NCBI GenBank assembly: GCA_033557685.1
Contig: JAWQRN010000240.1
Span: 1 to 33,293 of the forward strand
Length of the DNA stretch: 33,293 bases
Source of the DNA: Sperchopsis tessellata
Taxonomy: Eukaryota; Arthropoda; Insecta; Coleoptera; Hydrophilidae
Direction: 5' to 3'
Shown here in pieces: positions 18,909 to 30,835 of the stretch; the first letter of the stretch is position 1; every line of letters begins with the position of its first letter. A program made the translations under genes and the position numbers. The notes below the pieces were generated by a model. That model searched no databases, was not told where the DNA came from, and was given only the letters and a program-made list of their open reading frames with translations.

Positions 18909-20525
18909 AATTTAATAAGCACTTTGTCTCCATTTACCTATAATATACAGGTAGGAACATTTAGAAAACAATTATAAATGAATACTTTGCCGTCTATCTT
19001 AGTTTGAAAATAAATTACTCTGAACTAGCCACATTAATACGATTATAATTCATCAAAGAACACTAAAATTTAATATTCTTAAACACTAATGTGTCAAGTC
19101 ATCCTTGTTCATAATAAATATCATCATATATTTGACATTTCTAGTATTTGATAATCATTTTAAATTCAAACCATTCAAAGAATTGGAACATGAGCTTCTT
19201 TAAAATATTACACAATTCGATATATACCACGTTCCCCTCGGGAGTTGAAATAGAGTAGGTATGATTTCAACCCTTGACTATATCCTCTGTATATTGTGAG
19301 CGTTTCTTAAGTAGATTCAGATTAAAAGCTAATCTATGTACATCCATTTATTTCCTCAAAATTTGCAAATGCTAATTTCCGGAATTTCTTCAATTACAGG
19401 ACATTCTATCATGAAAACCATATGAACTATATGTTGCCTATTCGATACTTAATTATTACGTAGATACATAATATATAATTGTTTATTTTGGAATATGTGT
19501 AGATGTTCGCATAATCACATGAATGTGAAATGGTTTAGACGTTGCATAATCCTAATAACCTACAGTAGTCAAGGAATATGGGTTCTCTGGGTAGTAGAAT
19601 AAAATCGTATATATTGAAATTTGTCAGCAGGGAATATAAAATACGAATGTAAGGAATCAATATAGTTAATATGATAAAATGAAGTTGCCCTAGGTCAAAA
19701 TTCAATATAACTTGTTAAATTTGCATGTACCGCAGAACACAATATTTGCCATATGCGGTTGAGGTTAGTACCGACAGTTATCTCAATTTTCAAATGAAAT
19801 AAATTAAATCGTTTAACAATAATGGGACTGGAAACAGCACTCAAAACATAATCACACATAATTCGTTTGAAAGAATATTCTTCTCACGTGCTACTTCGAT
19901 CTATTATTGTTATATCAAAAGAATGACCGGTGAGATTAAGTCTTCGCCTGCCAATTCGCACCATACATTTGATAATTATGTATAGGAGGTATTATTGAGT
20001 AGCTGTAATCGGCCTGTATAAGGTTTCGTGGATTACCAAATTTGGACACTCTATATTAATAGACTTTCTTTCGTGTTGTTTATTGTTCGATTGTGTTGTA
20101 TATCATATTGAGGAAAGTTTCTGGTGTCAGCGCACGACAAAAATAAATTAATCAAAAATGTAAAGGTTGTAGAACACGTATTTTGGCTTGTTTACTTGCC
20201 ACTTGATATAAGTCAGTCGGCCTTGCCAAAGGAATTAAACATCTTTATAATATTGGCCAATTCTTTGAAAAGAAAGCACTTCTCCAAATAATGTACATGA
20301 ATCAACATATCTGACAAATAAGGCTATGTTTCTGCTGTGTATTTATCATAACTGTAATTTAATACATACATTTATTCGTATGCTATCATAGTGAGAAATA
20401 TGGCACATGTTAACATCAATATGTGCCAAAGAAGTGAAAATGTGATTATATAAAATTTAGACCATGCGCCATAGTTACATTCAATTTTATTTTAAATACA
20501 GTGTGCAGTTTACTTATAGGGCAAC
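18909..20525. other. AT-rich region without a recognised gene
   Basis: No coding signal seen. A small hairpin, TGGCACAT/ATGTGCCA, lies at 20401-20428. Confidence 0.45.
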
Positions 20526-23500
20526 CAGAGGCGCAACGCAAAATCGGAGCCCCCCCCCCTTCCTTGCAAATGAGATTTAATTTCCCACATTATTTCGTTT
20601 TAATAGCTTTAAATCACATACTTTTAAGTATTGCGGGGTTATGTGCAAACAATTTCATTGCCTTTTTTATTTTTATTTAAGGCCGCTGGTTATGTGTATC
20701 ATCAGGCTTATTTTCATTTCTTAAGGTCAAAAAAATGGACAAACATTTAAATTTAAAATCGCAGTCAAATGATATCGTAGATTTTCTTGGATAATTCATT
20801 TTAAACGAAATTATCAAAAACAATTCCTGTGAAATTGATGATTTTAAATATGGCTAATTTTTACTATACAAATTACCAGTTGTCGCCAACCTATATAAAC
20901 TGAAGTGCCACATATTTTTTTTTTAATTTTTTCACTCCTTGTGTCACTGGAATCAAACTAGTAAAACTATATTAAGAAAAATTTATTTGACTGTAATTAT
21001 ACACATTATAATAAAACCATCATAAAAAATTACAATATTTAAACATTAGTATCTCACCAGATGTTGAAATTTTGAAGCTAACACAGTTTTAAACTTAATT
21101 TAAATTTCCGAATTTTCTTCAGTTAAACGATTTCTATACGGGTTTATAATATGTTTCATCATTCAGGATGGTTGCTCACATTAACACGTTCTACCGAAAA
21201 CAGTTAAAAGAGCAAAAAGCGACTTGTCATACATGAAAATCTGTTTGGGAGTTCATTTTACATTTTAGTTATTGTGTCACGGTAATTGTCTCGTTTTTCA
21301 TATTTTCTTCTCGAGCATTTTTAATTTTAAATTTCCAAATTTCAGAATTGTTATATTCGAGAAATTTTAAATCCACTCCAGTTCAAAAATTTTTAATTTT
21401 TATCTGTTTTGTAACCGTATTTAATGTCAGGCTGTAAAATATATTTAAACATGGGTGAGTGTTTTTGTAAATCTTAATCTGTGTGAAATATTTTTACAAA
21501 GTTGGTACATAATCCATAATATCGGTCATAAAGTTATTTCATATAGTTTCCAAAAACTTTTTGAATTTTGAAAATACAGAAAACTTTTAAATTCACTGCC
21601 ATTCTTAAAATTCACAATTTTTTCAACAAAATAAGCAAAAAGAAACAATTTATATGTGCCGCTAAAAAATCATCTAATTAAAATCTACTTGTTTCTCTTC
21701 AAAATATTCTACTTCCGTTAAAAGATTGACAAATCTGTTTTCTGACTTTTCTTCTACTTAACCACCGAACTTTATTATGTAAGAGAAGATCTCCATACTC
21801 TGATTTAGTTTCTTCCAACAATAATTTAAATTTTCTGTTATGGAGAGAGAAGACCATGCAATAATTTTATTATCAATTTTTGTGGCGAAAATTTTCCACG
21901 CTTCTTGAAATAGTCGACTTTATTGTGGTTTTGACATTTTTTGGGCTGAAAAAAGAAAATGTAAATAAAGCTTAAAAAAATTGTTTTATTTAATTTTATC
22001 TTTTTCTTAAATTTAATTTAGCAAAATAAAGATAAGATATTTACCGTAAAGTTTTATCTTCTAAGTAGAATTTATATAACAATTTAATTGTGGTATAACT
22101 AAAAGAACCAAGCTCTTCCTGAAATAAACTTTCCCAGATGTAACCGTCCCAAACTATATTTTGTGAGGTTTTGCACTTTCTTACGTAACCAATAAATCCT
22201 CTTCCACTCATGTTACTGGTTATGCCATCCACTCACCCGCAAACCACAATTTTAAAGGTACTCGTAGTTATAAATTTTAACCAATAATATCATATGTATA
22301 ATAAATTACAATGTAAAAAAGAAATACTCCGTGCGTACAGTGACACAATCTCAAATAAATATAACAACCGTTTCTAAAATTAGTGTAAAGAATTTAATGT
22401 CACTCTCGAATGTAAAATGTTTACAAATTTAACCACGTCTTCGTATGAAGTCGCCGCTAATACGAACTACACAATATAAACTATGTATAAAACTTACTTG
22501 GTATTGAAAACTGTTACACATTTTGATGTTAAGCTAGCTCACACATGGTCCATGTCAAAATGTCATATCACATTTGAGCGCAGAACCTTAATTGTATTTT
22601 ACAAAAAATACTACATTATACTTGTGTTTTGATTATCATTTGAACTTTTATAAATCATTAAACGAAAATATATGAATGGGCGAACTAATGTGACTATGGA
22701 CTCGTATTTCTCTGTTGGAAAAAGCAAATGTCGGCATATAATAATTTATAGTTAATTGTAACTAATAAGCTTGTGTCTTACTATTTCATATATTTAAGGA
22801 ACATGTAGTTGGAATTTTTGGGGACTATTTTCTAGTCTAGTACATAGTGTTTATCAAAACGTCACTAATAAATAATGTTGAAGTTAATTTCAAAATTATT
22901 TACAGATACACTTTTAATAGCCTCTTCAACCTGCTAAGGACAATAGCCGATAGCAACTGCTGAATATGTAACAGTTTTGTATATGAACGTTACGTGCGGC
23001 ACAAAGCAGCACTGCACACTTCATTAAAAAGCCTATACTCCCTCTAAAGGTACCCTCTTAGGGAACCCCTATCGGTTGATAGGCGCTGGTATAAAATAAT
23101 ACATCCGGTCGGTGTCAAGTTGCTCGGGTTCATAATACTCACACACAAAATACATATACCTCTACCTACATGAAATTCATTGTAGCTGCGAGTGCATGCA
23201 CCTTCATTTACTACCCTCGCAGAAATATAGAGACGGAACGAGTATGGGATGTAAACGAGCTGTTTTTGCGCAATTTTTACGTGTACCCGACTCGAAAACG
23301 TATCTACCGATCTCATGTGTTCGTTTCCCATATTTGAAAAGATTGCATGTGTAGAAATTTTAAATTGCCGTTTGCGGGCGGGCCCGGTTCTCTTCCTGTA
23401 TTATGGTTTAATTTCTCTCCTACCGGCAAAAATTGTGGCACGGGTGTAAATTCAAATTATTGTGCTTGTCTGTCTGCGGGGCATTAACAGTATATGCCGT

Positions 23501-24841
23501 GACAATATTGTATTAATGCCGATTGTGTTGGTACGAGGAACAATAATCAAAATTTAGTTAAGGGCGACAGGTAGCTCCTATTATACAAATAAATTCCGTT
23601 TATAAAATGCTCTTAAGATTTTTTGTTATAAAAGCAATTTAACTGAATTTTAATTGGTTATTGTTTCAGAAACACAGCTCCGCTATTTCATGAGATCAGT
23701 TTTGCACGATAGATTCGTCTTAGGGGTATAATTGGGACGACGAATGGATAAGTCGACGGTTGAAGCTTAAAATATGACCCAAAATGGGGAGAGGACCCAA
23801 AATCAGAGAAACTACTCACAAACTAGTATTTAAACATAAATGGATTATATTTAAATTACGCAATATACTATAACTGATCTAACTCAGTCACAGAATGAAC
23901 TTCAAATTGAGCACTTTTGGTTTTAAAATTAAGCGACTTATAAGTCGGGTTGATTTATATGCTGACCTATACGATTGCGTATAATCAAAAATTCTCAAAT
24001 TGAAAACTATGTGATAGAATTTGTGCGAAATCATCATTAGTATTCTGGGTAAAGTCATACCTATTATAACGTTGTTACAGAATTGAGCAGAAATGTAAAA
24101 TGTAAAAAATCTCCGATAAAAGTGTGTCCGAAAATATCTGTCTAGTTACTGATGACTGGAGACGGAGTCTTGAGTTGCAATTCTTCCTAAATCATTTTTA
24201 ATTGCTTTGAACTAGTCAATTCAAATTCAGTGTAATCATATTTGATGAATTGCTACACATTGAATTATGTTTGTTATAATAGGTTTTTATGAATTTATTT
24301 CATGGTCGCTTGACTATTTTACCAACACATCTGAGAACTGGAACCAAAACGATCCTTCTTGAAATTTTAAATATTCCGCTAAAAATGCACTGTTTGTGAG
24401 GTAAAAAATAAATCTTCCTGTTTTTCAATCGGTCGATGTAAAAATGATATAGTTTAATAAATAAACATTATTTACAAATGATCCTACTGTGATTGTTAAG
24501 GGGAGGGACTTCACTTTTTTGTATGCTACAACTCCCTATTGGTTATGTCTGACGTGCATTTTAGATTTTGATTTAGAATCTAAACTGTAGATGTTTAAAG
24601 TACAAAGACTCCTACCTTAAGTTTTGTTTAGAAAACTGACTAATAATGAAAGTTGTATTATTTATCCATGATCATCTTTCAAATCTATTAATACTCATTA
24701 TTGTATGTAAAGGGAGGTAAATATAATATTATAAACATAATGGAAAACAGTATTTTGATTTTATAATACATCAAAATTTTTGTCTTATCATTTATTGTTT
24801 GTCTTTGGTTTTTATACTAATATATTTTATTTTTTTTTAGG
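20526..24841. other. 4.3 kb region, AT-rich, no firm gene
   Basis: Near the left end, AGAGGCGCAACGCAAAATCGG followed by a C tract (about 20551-20560) resembles the terminus of some DNA transposons, but no partner end was found. Minus-strand frames at 22232-22041 (containing NIVWDGYIWE) and 23331-23044 (95 codons) are unrecognised. The second lies in a CpG-richer patch (about 22980-23560), including GCGGGCGGGCCCGG at about 23375. The remainder is AT-rich with no signature. Confidence 0.4.
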
Positions 24842-25203
24842 TAAGTGCTTGGATCTTGATTTTTGGTAACGTACATAATATTTTTAGCGAATGTAGTTGG
24901 AGCGTATTTTCTTATTTTTGTGTAGTTTTCATGTTACGATCCATGCTCTTGTTCTGGAACATCTTATATTTATATGGCACTCCTGTAGTTTGTCAAAATA
25001 TACTGGTATTTTATAATATGGTCATTCATCTGTTCTTGCTCATTCTTTCACTGTTTAAATGTTTTTTAAGAAGAAAAGTATGTTTGCAATTTACTTTGGG
25101 ATTATTTATTGAAGTACGGCCTCTCCAAACAAATTTCATCGATATTTTTTTCTGGACAATGTTGAATCTATGGAATATTTTGTTTCATCTTACGATTCTC
25201 TAA
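24842..25203 (+). pseudogene. Hydrophobic ORF, possible insect chemoreceptor (gustatory receptor) relic
   Basis: A T-rich tract ending in AG (about 24818-24840) precedes an open frame to a TAA at 25201-25203; it could be a splice acceptor. The product is strongly hydrophobic (for example MLRSMLLFWNILYLYG and MVIHLFLLILSLF), consistent with membrane segments. The order PVVCQN, then about 25 residues, then FLRRKV, GLF and LQT is reminiscent of the C-terminal half of insect gustatory receptors (VVCQ...LLxRKVxFxxxGFFxxxxxLLQT). The diagnostic TYxVILxQF end is not seen. Hydrophobic frames are common in T-rich DNA, so this may be chance. Confidence 0.25.
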
Positions 25204-25602
25204 ATGAATAGTCTATAAAAGAATAATCTTTAAATTCATTATCCTTCGATAAAGATTTAAAGTTGCTCCAATTTATAGGAAGAAGACTTTTATAATCAAG
25301 GTATTTTTCGATAATTACCCTCTAAACTATACCCCGCCTCAAAGTAAGACGGCAAGAAATTGTCAATAATTATGTTATAGTTATGTCATTTACATTTACA
25401 ATTTTCGGAAGATATAATATTTTTGGCTAAAAGTTTTAGAATGTATCATGTTTGCGATCCCCACATTCTGAATTCAATACTACTATTTTATCTTGATGAT
25501 GGTTTTAGATGAAAGTGGAAGTTTTAATCATTTTCATTTTCTTTCGTGTCATTGTGGAAAAACATACCTAAGTACTGTACGTAGGCTTCCCTGGCCATAG
25601 TA
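25204..25602. other. AT-rich spacer
   Basis: No recognised feature. A short inverted repeat built on CTTTAAA/TTTAAAG lies at about 25229-25262. Confidence 0.45.
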
Positions 25603-25882
25603 GATATCTTGAAGTTTTCCGGGAGATAATCATGTGTTCGCTTTTCTTTTTGCCGACGTTACGTTCACCGTTGCAAGGGACATTGGCATGTTAGATGTGG
25701 CTCTTAAAAGAACTAAGTGTAAATTTCCATGAAGCTGTAAACAGTGCTACTGCACCTTGAACTGTTCAGAGTTTCGTGGCAGTTTACGCTTAGCACTTAT
25801 AAGAGCTACATGTCTTGATAATGTCTCTTGTTGGCAAAAAGAAAAGCTAACACGCGGTTGTCTCCCTGAAAACCTGAAGATA
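25603..25882. mobile_element. 280-bp palindromic (fold-back) element related to the PLE repeats
   Basis: The left arm (25603-25745) and right arm (25761-25882) are inverted copies along their whole length, leaving a loop of about 15 bases. Matching blocks, outside in, are GATATCTTGAAGTTTTCCGGG against GTATCTTCAGGTTTTCAGGG, then GCTTTTCTTTTTGCC in both, GGGACATT against GAGACATT, CTCTTAAAAG against CTCTTATAAG, and AACAGT against its complement at the centre. The right arm lacks about 15 bases of the core (GACGTTACGTTCACCG region). There is no coding capacity. The outer part also occurs next to the PLE relic (7487, 9312), so this is probably a non-autonomous derivative of PLE termini. Confidence 0.85.
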
Positions 25883-27339
25883 CATATCAAAATACGTTAT
25901 CGGTGACTTTATTTGTTGTTGTTATAGTTGATGTAAGCAACTTATTGGATAATTCAACCTTAAATTTAATCGTTGATCTCAAATATTTTACACCATCAGA
26001 TTCTATCAAGGAGGATTATAATAGATGTACAGTAAAAACAATTTTCTTATAGATTATCCTTGAGAAGTTAATAGGACATTGGCTCTGGAATAATTTAACG
26101 GGAAAGTCCGGGCCCCAAGAAAATAGTTTTCCACCCTCTTCACCAGCGTTAAAGGTCAATTTCTAAATGGAATAAGTCCATACTGTACGCTTTCAGTAAC
26201 GGTTTGGGGCCCCGTAAAAATGTGTTACGATGAATATTTAAAGATCAACCTTGAGCAATCCATCTCTATCAGGTTCGCAGGAGCTAGTGCTGGTGAATTA
26301 AAAATGTACGAATGAGAGGAAGTGCAGCTCCCTGGAATTTCAGCACTTCACGGTTGCGTGTAGTACATGCTTAAATATTTAATGGATAAAAGATTTGTTT
26401 CCTACTCAGGGGCGTCTGGGCCACCCTAGTCCCTAGTCTCACTCAACGGGAGCTACCGCTCAAATCGTCCCCCGTGAACGGCAGGGCTGCTTACTCCCCC
26501 CATCAACCTCTACGCCGCTGCTGGATTATAGTAGTTCGGCGCTGGGGCTACCCCACTCTAATATATCGTTGCTGAGAATTACGATTGACTTTTTGAGAGG
26601 TTATTTTTCTTTGTTATACCCTTGTTTTATCAGGCCGCCTTTCCGAGGGTTTCCATTCATATCAATTTTTATTGCTTCTGGGGTAGAGACTCTCCAACGC
26701 TGTGGAAAAGTACATCATGAGACACTTAATAGAAGAAGTAATTATAAGGGATGCTCATATTTAAGTACGGTAGTAAACCGGAAGATTTTATTCTTAATAG
26801 ATGACTCTTTGGGCAGAGGCAAAGAAGTTATAAATGAGATATTGTTTTTACTGTACTTTTTAAGTATTATATAAACTCAAACTGAAAGAATGGGAAAGCA
26901 CCGCAAATGGAACATTTCAAATGCTTTAGAATACATTTATTCTTATACATTCTCACGGTATTTATAGTCATTTACCAAATTTAGCAGAGTGAACCCGCAC
27001 AACCTCAAAATTTCGCGGTGTGTAGTCAAGTTTTGTATGATAATTTTTTATTTATGTTTATTAAATACACTAGAAAACAATTTGCTAGACAAAACTAACA
27101 TAATGCTATTTTTGATGGGTGGATATTCGTTGCTATGTCCCTCTGAAGCCTGCATCAAATTAACCGGACTAAACATAATCATCATTCAGCAGTTTACTAT
27201 TTACATAAAAATATTTTGAATACTTGAAACTCATTATTTTTGGGCCTTTTTAAAAAGGATAATCGATAATCTGTACAAGCTATCATATCAAATATTTACT
27301 CAGACTATGAGATGTTCATTGTTTTAATTAAGGAAAATA
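25883..27339. other. Spacer with two GC-richer patches
   Basis: GGGCCCC-centred segments at about 26112 and 26212 lie in related contexts (AACGG upstream, AAAAT downstream). The stretch 26401-26560 is C-rich and GC-rich compared with its surroundings. Plus-strand frames at 26569-26874 and 26989-27219 have no recognisable similarity. Confidence 0.4.
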
Positions 27340-28480
27340 GTAACGTAAATTACCATTAGGTATTTATTAAATATGTCATTAACCTAGGTGTCTTTCCAGA
27401 TTGTTTTAAGACGCACTAATATTACAAAATATAGGCCAGTTTCGTTGTTACCTTCTTTTTCAAAGATATTTGAATCTGTTGTGAAGCGTCAAATTGTCGA
27501 TTATATTCAATATAATATTATTGTTAATAGTCAGTTGATTTTCAGGAGCGTAGGGGAAACTTTTAGTCTGTTAAACACAATTGGCTTTGCAATTGAAGGG
27601 AAAGAGGTGCCTTTGGGAATTTTTCTTCAAAACTTTCAATTGTGTGGTCCCGCAATTTTATTGAAGCAGCTTCACCATTATGACAATCGAGACCTCGCTA
27701 ATGATTGGTTTATATTGTATCTTACCTGACGGAATCAGCATGTGCTGGTTCTTGCGATTAGAGGTAATGTTTTTGAAAAGGTTAAATCTGATCGTGCTTT
27801 TTTAATATATATTACCGACCTGATCAGCAGCTTAGCTGTTATCAAGTACTCCGTTTTTGTGGATGATACGAGCTTATTCTTAAGTGATAAACATGTGAAA
27901 ATATGAAAGTATATGTAAAAAACTTTGGACGCACTTTCAAATTGATTTACAGTAAAGAATTTAAATTATTATCAAATGTTTCAATGGCACATAATATCTT
28001 ATTTTACCACCAACATAACATTAAATGTCAAATGAAATAAATATGTATCATTCCGATTCAGTAATGTTTTTGGAATTAAATATAGATGGGTACTCTTAGT
28101 TGGCTGCAGCATCTGAATAACTTAAGTGTTAGGGTAGGGAAATCTATCTTTGCGTAAAGAAATATAAAAAAAAGCTTTGGAATGAGAGTCCGCAATTAGT
28201 GATTATTTGCTTACTTTCACAAAGTGTTACACATTGAGAATACTTTTAGGGTGTAAAAGAAGGCATAGGGAATCGTGTAAGGATCATTTTCTCAGATTTA
28301 AAATGTTCATATTAATAAATATAATTCAAATTTTCAAACAGAGGCATACAGGATGTTGATAGTTATCTTACATGACATAAAGACGTAGTGGTCCCTTATA
28401 GTCAGGAGTGAGGGCCTGCAGTTTCTATTCCTTAAAAGAATATTTTAATCCTCCTCGCTGAGGGTCTCCTTTTATTCTGT
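27340..28480 (+). pseudogene. LINE (Jockey/CR1-type) reverse transcriptase relic
   Basis: NLGVFPDCFKT (about 27380) leads, after a frameshift, into KYRPVSLLPSFSKIFESVV and then KRQIVDY, the classic start of insect non-LTR RTs (NYRPISLLPxxSKIxExVV). It continues with LNTIGFAIEGKEVPLGIFL (from about 27568), LLKQLHHYDNRDLANDWF and YLT. After a stop at 27727-27729, QHVLVLAIRGNVFEKVKSDR follows and joins directly to AFLIYITDL, so the GVPQGSxLGPLL motif is lost. FVDDTSLF (about 27858) is the YADD-type catalytic site. Later traces include VRVGKSIF (near 28130) and RRHRESCKDHFLRFKMF (about 28260), typical of the C-terminal domain. Multiple stops and shifts inactivate it, and the endonuclease half is missing (5' truncated). 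Confidence 0.88.
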
Positions 28481-28518
28481 AAATATGATTTTAGTTTCTG
28501 AATATATCCTTATATATA

Positions 28519-29900
28519 GAGTGTGTACAAAAAGTAACGTAACGTTTCAATATCTCGTTTTCTATTAAGTCTACAAGAAAAAGCTTCAAATAGAAGTTTT
28601 AGGAAGTAACTTAAGCTACCAATTTGAAATACATTTAAATATACAGGGTTATTTAAGGAATGCATCAAACAATTTTTTTAGTGGCACATCCTGTACATTG
28701 TTCTCTCCTAAATTCAAAATTCAACTGTGAAAAACCGCATGTTTCTAAGTTTATTCGTTTGAAAGTTAGAAACCGAAAATTAATTATTATATTAGTATTT
28801 AATGTAATCAAGTAGCCGCGTCTTAGAAACGTCAAAACCGCTTAGCAAATCTTACTGTTAATATTGAAAATAACTACTTTAGGGATCGTGTTTAAGAATT
28901 ATTTTTGAAATTTTTTTAAGAATATTCAGGGTATTTATAGAACAAGAAATAATAACAATCCTAATGATGAGAGGTTATGGCGATCGAATAAGAAGTTATG
29001 AGAAAGTACATCATTTATTTAATATTTTTCCAGGTCGTGACCCTATTACAAGAATTGCAGTTTGGTGTATTGTCAAGCGTTTTGAGAAACAGGTGTTACT
29101 AAAAATCACTCTTAAACTGGCCGACCCAAAATTACAACAAATGATGAAAAATCTTTGGTTGTTGTGTTAACCTTTGTAGAAAATTCAGAAAAATTAATTC
29201 GTACGGTTTCATTAGAACATGAAATTAGTGTAGGATCTGTTCGTAATATTCTTAAACAAACTAGGTTTTAACCTTTTAAAATAACACTGATACAAGAATC
29301 GTCCTAAGATAATTATGATCGTAGAATGTAATTTTGTGAAACCATAAAGGTATCTACCGATACCATTTCACAAATAACACACGCTATAACTGAAGATATT
29401 GGAGTGACACAACAAATAACGCAAAAACCCTTAAAAGTAAATGTGTGTCCGGTATTGTCGGTACCAGTATTAAAGACGAAAATATTTAGATAAGATGCAA
29501 AATCTAATAGTCCTTGCAATAAGAAATTATGTTGGCAATAATTTTGATAACATTTAATTCCAGCAATATGGTGCTACGCTACATTTTAGTGTCGACGTTC
29601 GAAATTATTTAAATTAATTTTTCCAAAACAGGTAGATAAGAAGGATAGGCACAATTTAATGGACAGCACGCTCTACAAATTTGTCATCTGTAGATTATTT
29701 TTTGTGGAGATACCTCAAAAATGTAGTATACAAAACAATAAAAAAACGTGGATGACCTTAGAAATCGAATAATGGTAAGGACCGAACATATGAGGAGTAG
29801 TTTTTTTATAACAAACTTTGATGTTACTAAATAAAAGAAGGAAGACAAATCGAGCAACTATTTAATAAAGTGTGTTTAAAATGTGGTGAATGAAAAGTAA
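28519..29900 (+). mobile_element. Second Tc1/mariner-type element, ends uncertain
   Basis: The probable left end is GAGTGTGTACAAAAAGTAACG at about 28519, preceded by TA. The distance from this end to the HTH (about 440 bases) is close to that in the element at 448. No matching inverted right end was found before about 29900, so the boundary is approximate. Confidence 0.5.
28946..29760 (+). pseudogene. Mariner-type transposase (DUF4817-like) relic
   Basis: The frame 28964-29170 reads ILMMRGYGDRIRSYEKVHHL, FNIFPGRDPITRIAV, VKRFEKQ, matching the N-terminal HTH. TGRPKITTNDEK (about 29118) then FVENSEKLIRTVSLEHEISV and GSVRNILKQTRF follow in another frame, which is the second HTH. The linker reaches YDRRM-FCETI. 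The catalytic stretch reads FQQYGATLHFSVDVRNYL (about 29558), where the family has QQDGA: the aspartate codon has become TAT (29567-29569). ARSTNLSSVDYFLWRYLKNV (about 29670) keeps the last acidic residue. Frameshifts and stops separate these blocks. The product would be dead even if the frame were open, because the second catalytic residue is lost. Confidence 0.85.
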
Positions 29901-29964
29901 GGTATACAAATCTCTGGTAAACTGGCAGACTAAGTTGCATTTTGACCATTAATAGCTTTAGTCA

Positions 29965-30835
29965 GTTAGTTGAAATTTTCGACATATGTAATGACTTTTC
30001 CTATAATTGAACGGAGGCCAACCATTTGTTGAGGAAAAGAATCCATCAGATATTTATAATAGTGCATAAGCGGAAAAGCTCACTGTTACCAACTCTGTCT
30101 AAAATACTGGTATTCAGAACCTCACATTGGTTTATTACTTGTCTGAAGTACTCAACTCGTTCTCTCATTCGGGAAATTAGAATGCCCAACTCTTTAAAAT
30201 ACACTTCTGTTTTTTTTTAACTTTTTACAACTATTTTTCGTCTTTGCTAAGTTCGTCAAAGTGCTTTTTTATATGGCGAAGTCTCTTCATTTGAAATTTA
30301 GGATCTATTTCTTGTGAAAGTTCTTGATCCCTTAATTGCCTTAGCTCCCCATAAACCTTAATGTAGGTTTTGGCATCTTGCATATCAATATACTTTATCT
30401 TAAGCTATTTATTCAGTGGGGTTACGAAGGAAAATATTTTGAAAAACATTACAATTAAAGAAATGAAATTTAATTCTCAAGTTAGCTCGTGAGGCATCGG
30501 ACTTTAACTTCTTCATGGTTTTTTGATTTCAAAATAATTTCTATTGATGATTTTATGACATATTTGTATCTAAATCGGATCACTGCCAAAACTTCGTTTC
30601 TCGTCCGTCTTGTTGAGCACCATCGTTTGAGATTCAGTGAATGAATATCATTTTCTTGAAATGATTTCCATAATTTATCATCGGCATGAACAAATTTGTG
30701 AGACTCTAGGATATCAACAACAGTAGTGACTTCAAGAATCCCTTTTACAGCATCATTCGCAAAGAGATTGATATTGTGACTTAACAATGAACAAATTTTG
30801 CATTTTCCTTTTTCTGCACACGTCAAACACCTACG
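29965..30835 (-). pseudogene. hAT-superfamily transposase relic (ZMYM1-like group)
   Basis: The minus-strand frame 30826-30482 contains HNINLFANDAVKGI, FVHADDKLWKSF and SLNLKRWCSTRRTRNEVLAV, matching the hAT core seen in zinc-finger-MYM-type-1-like proteins (LKRxxxTRWSxRxEAL). Further along, IDMQDAKTYIKVYGEL and FQMKRLRHIKKHFDELSKDE (about 30390-30250) continue the family sequence, then EVYFKELGILISRMRERVEY (about 30215) and FPQQMVGLRSIIGK (about 30035-29985). The SRMRERVEYF and MVGLRSII parts are the expected run toward the C-terminal dimerisation domain, which is absent. The RW-STR motif has W to R (STRW to STRR). Stops and shifts separate the blocks. The N-terminal zinc-finger part is missing. 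Confidence 0.82.

Noticed and set aside
18721..18933. Minus-strand 70-codon frame with repeated SSWNTVV-like peptide
   Set aside because: The peptide repetition comes from the 26-bp tandem array read in shifting phase.
20401..20428. Possible pre-microRNA hairpin
   Set aside because: Only 8 bp pair, and the flanks are not complementary; this is too short for a microRNA precursor.
22041..22232. FLYWCH-type zinc finger on the minus strand (VWDGYIW)
   Set aside because: The required later W-x-C and H residues are missing; the resemblance is limited to a few residues.
26569..26874. 101-codon plus-strand frame as a gene
   Set aside because: No motif, no start context and no conservation evidence; the upstream GC-rich patch alone does not support it.
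29313..29519. Minus-strand 68-codon frame
   Set aside because: It is antisense to the mariner-type transposase relic.
30026..30220. Plus-strand 64-codon frame
   Set aside because: It is antisense to the hAT C-terminal region readable on the minus strand.
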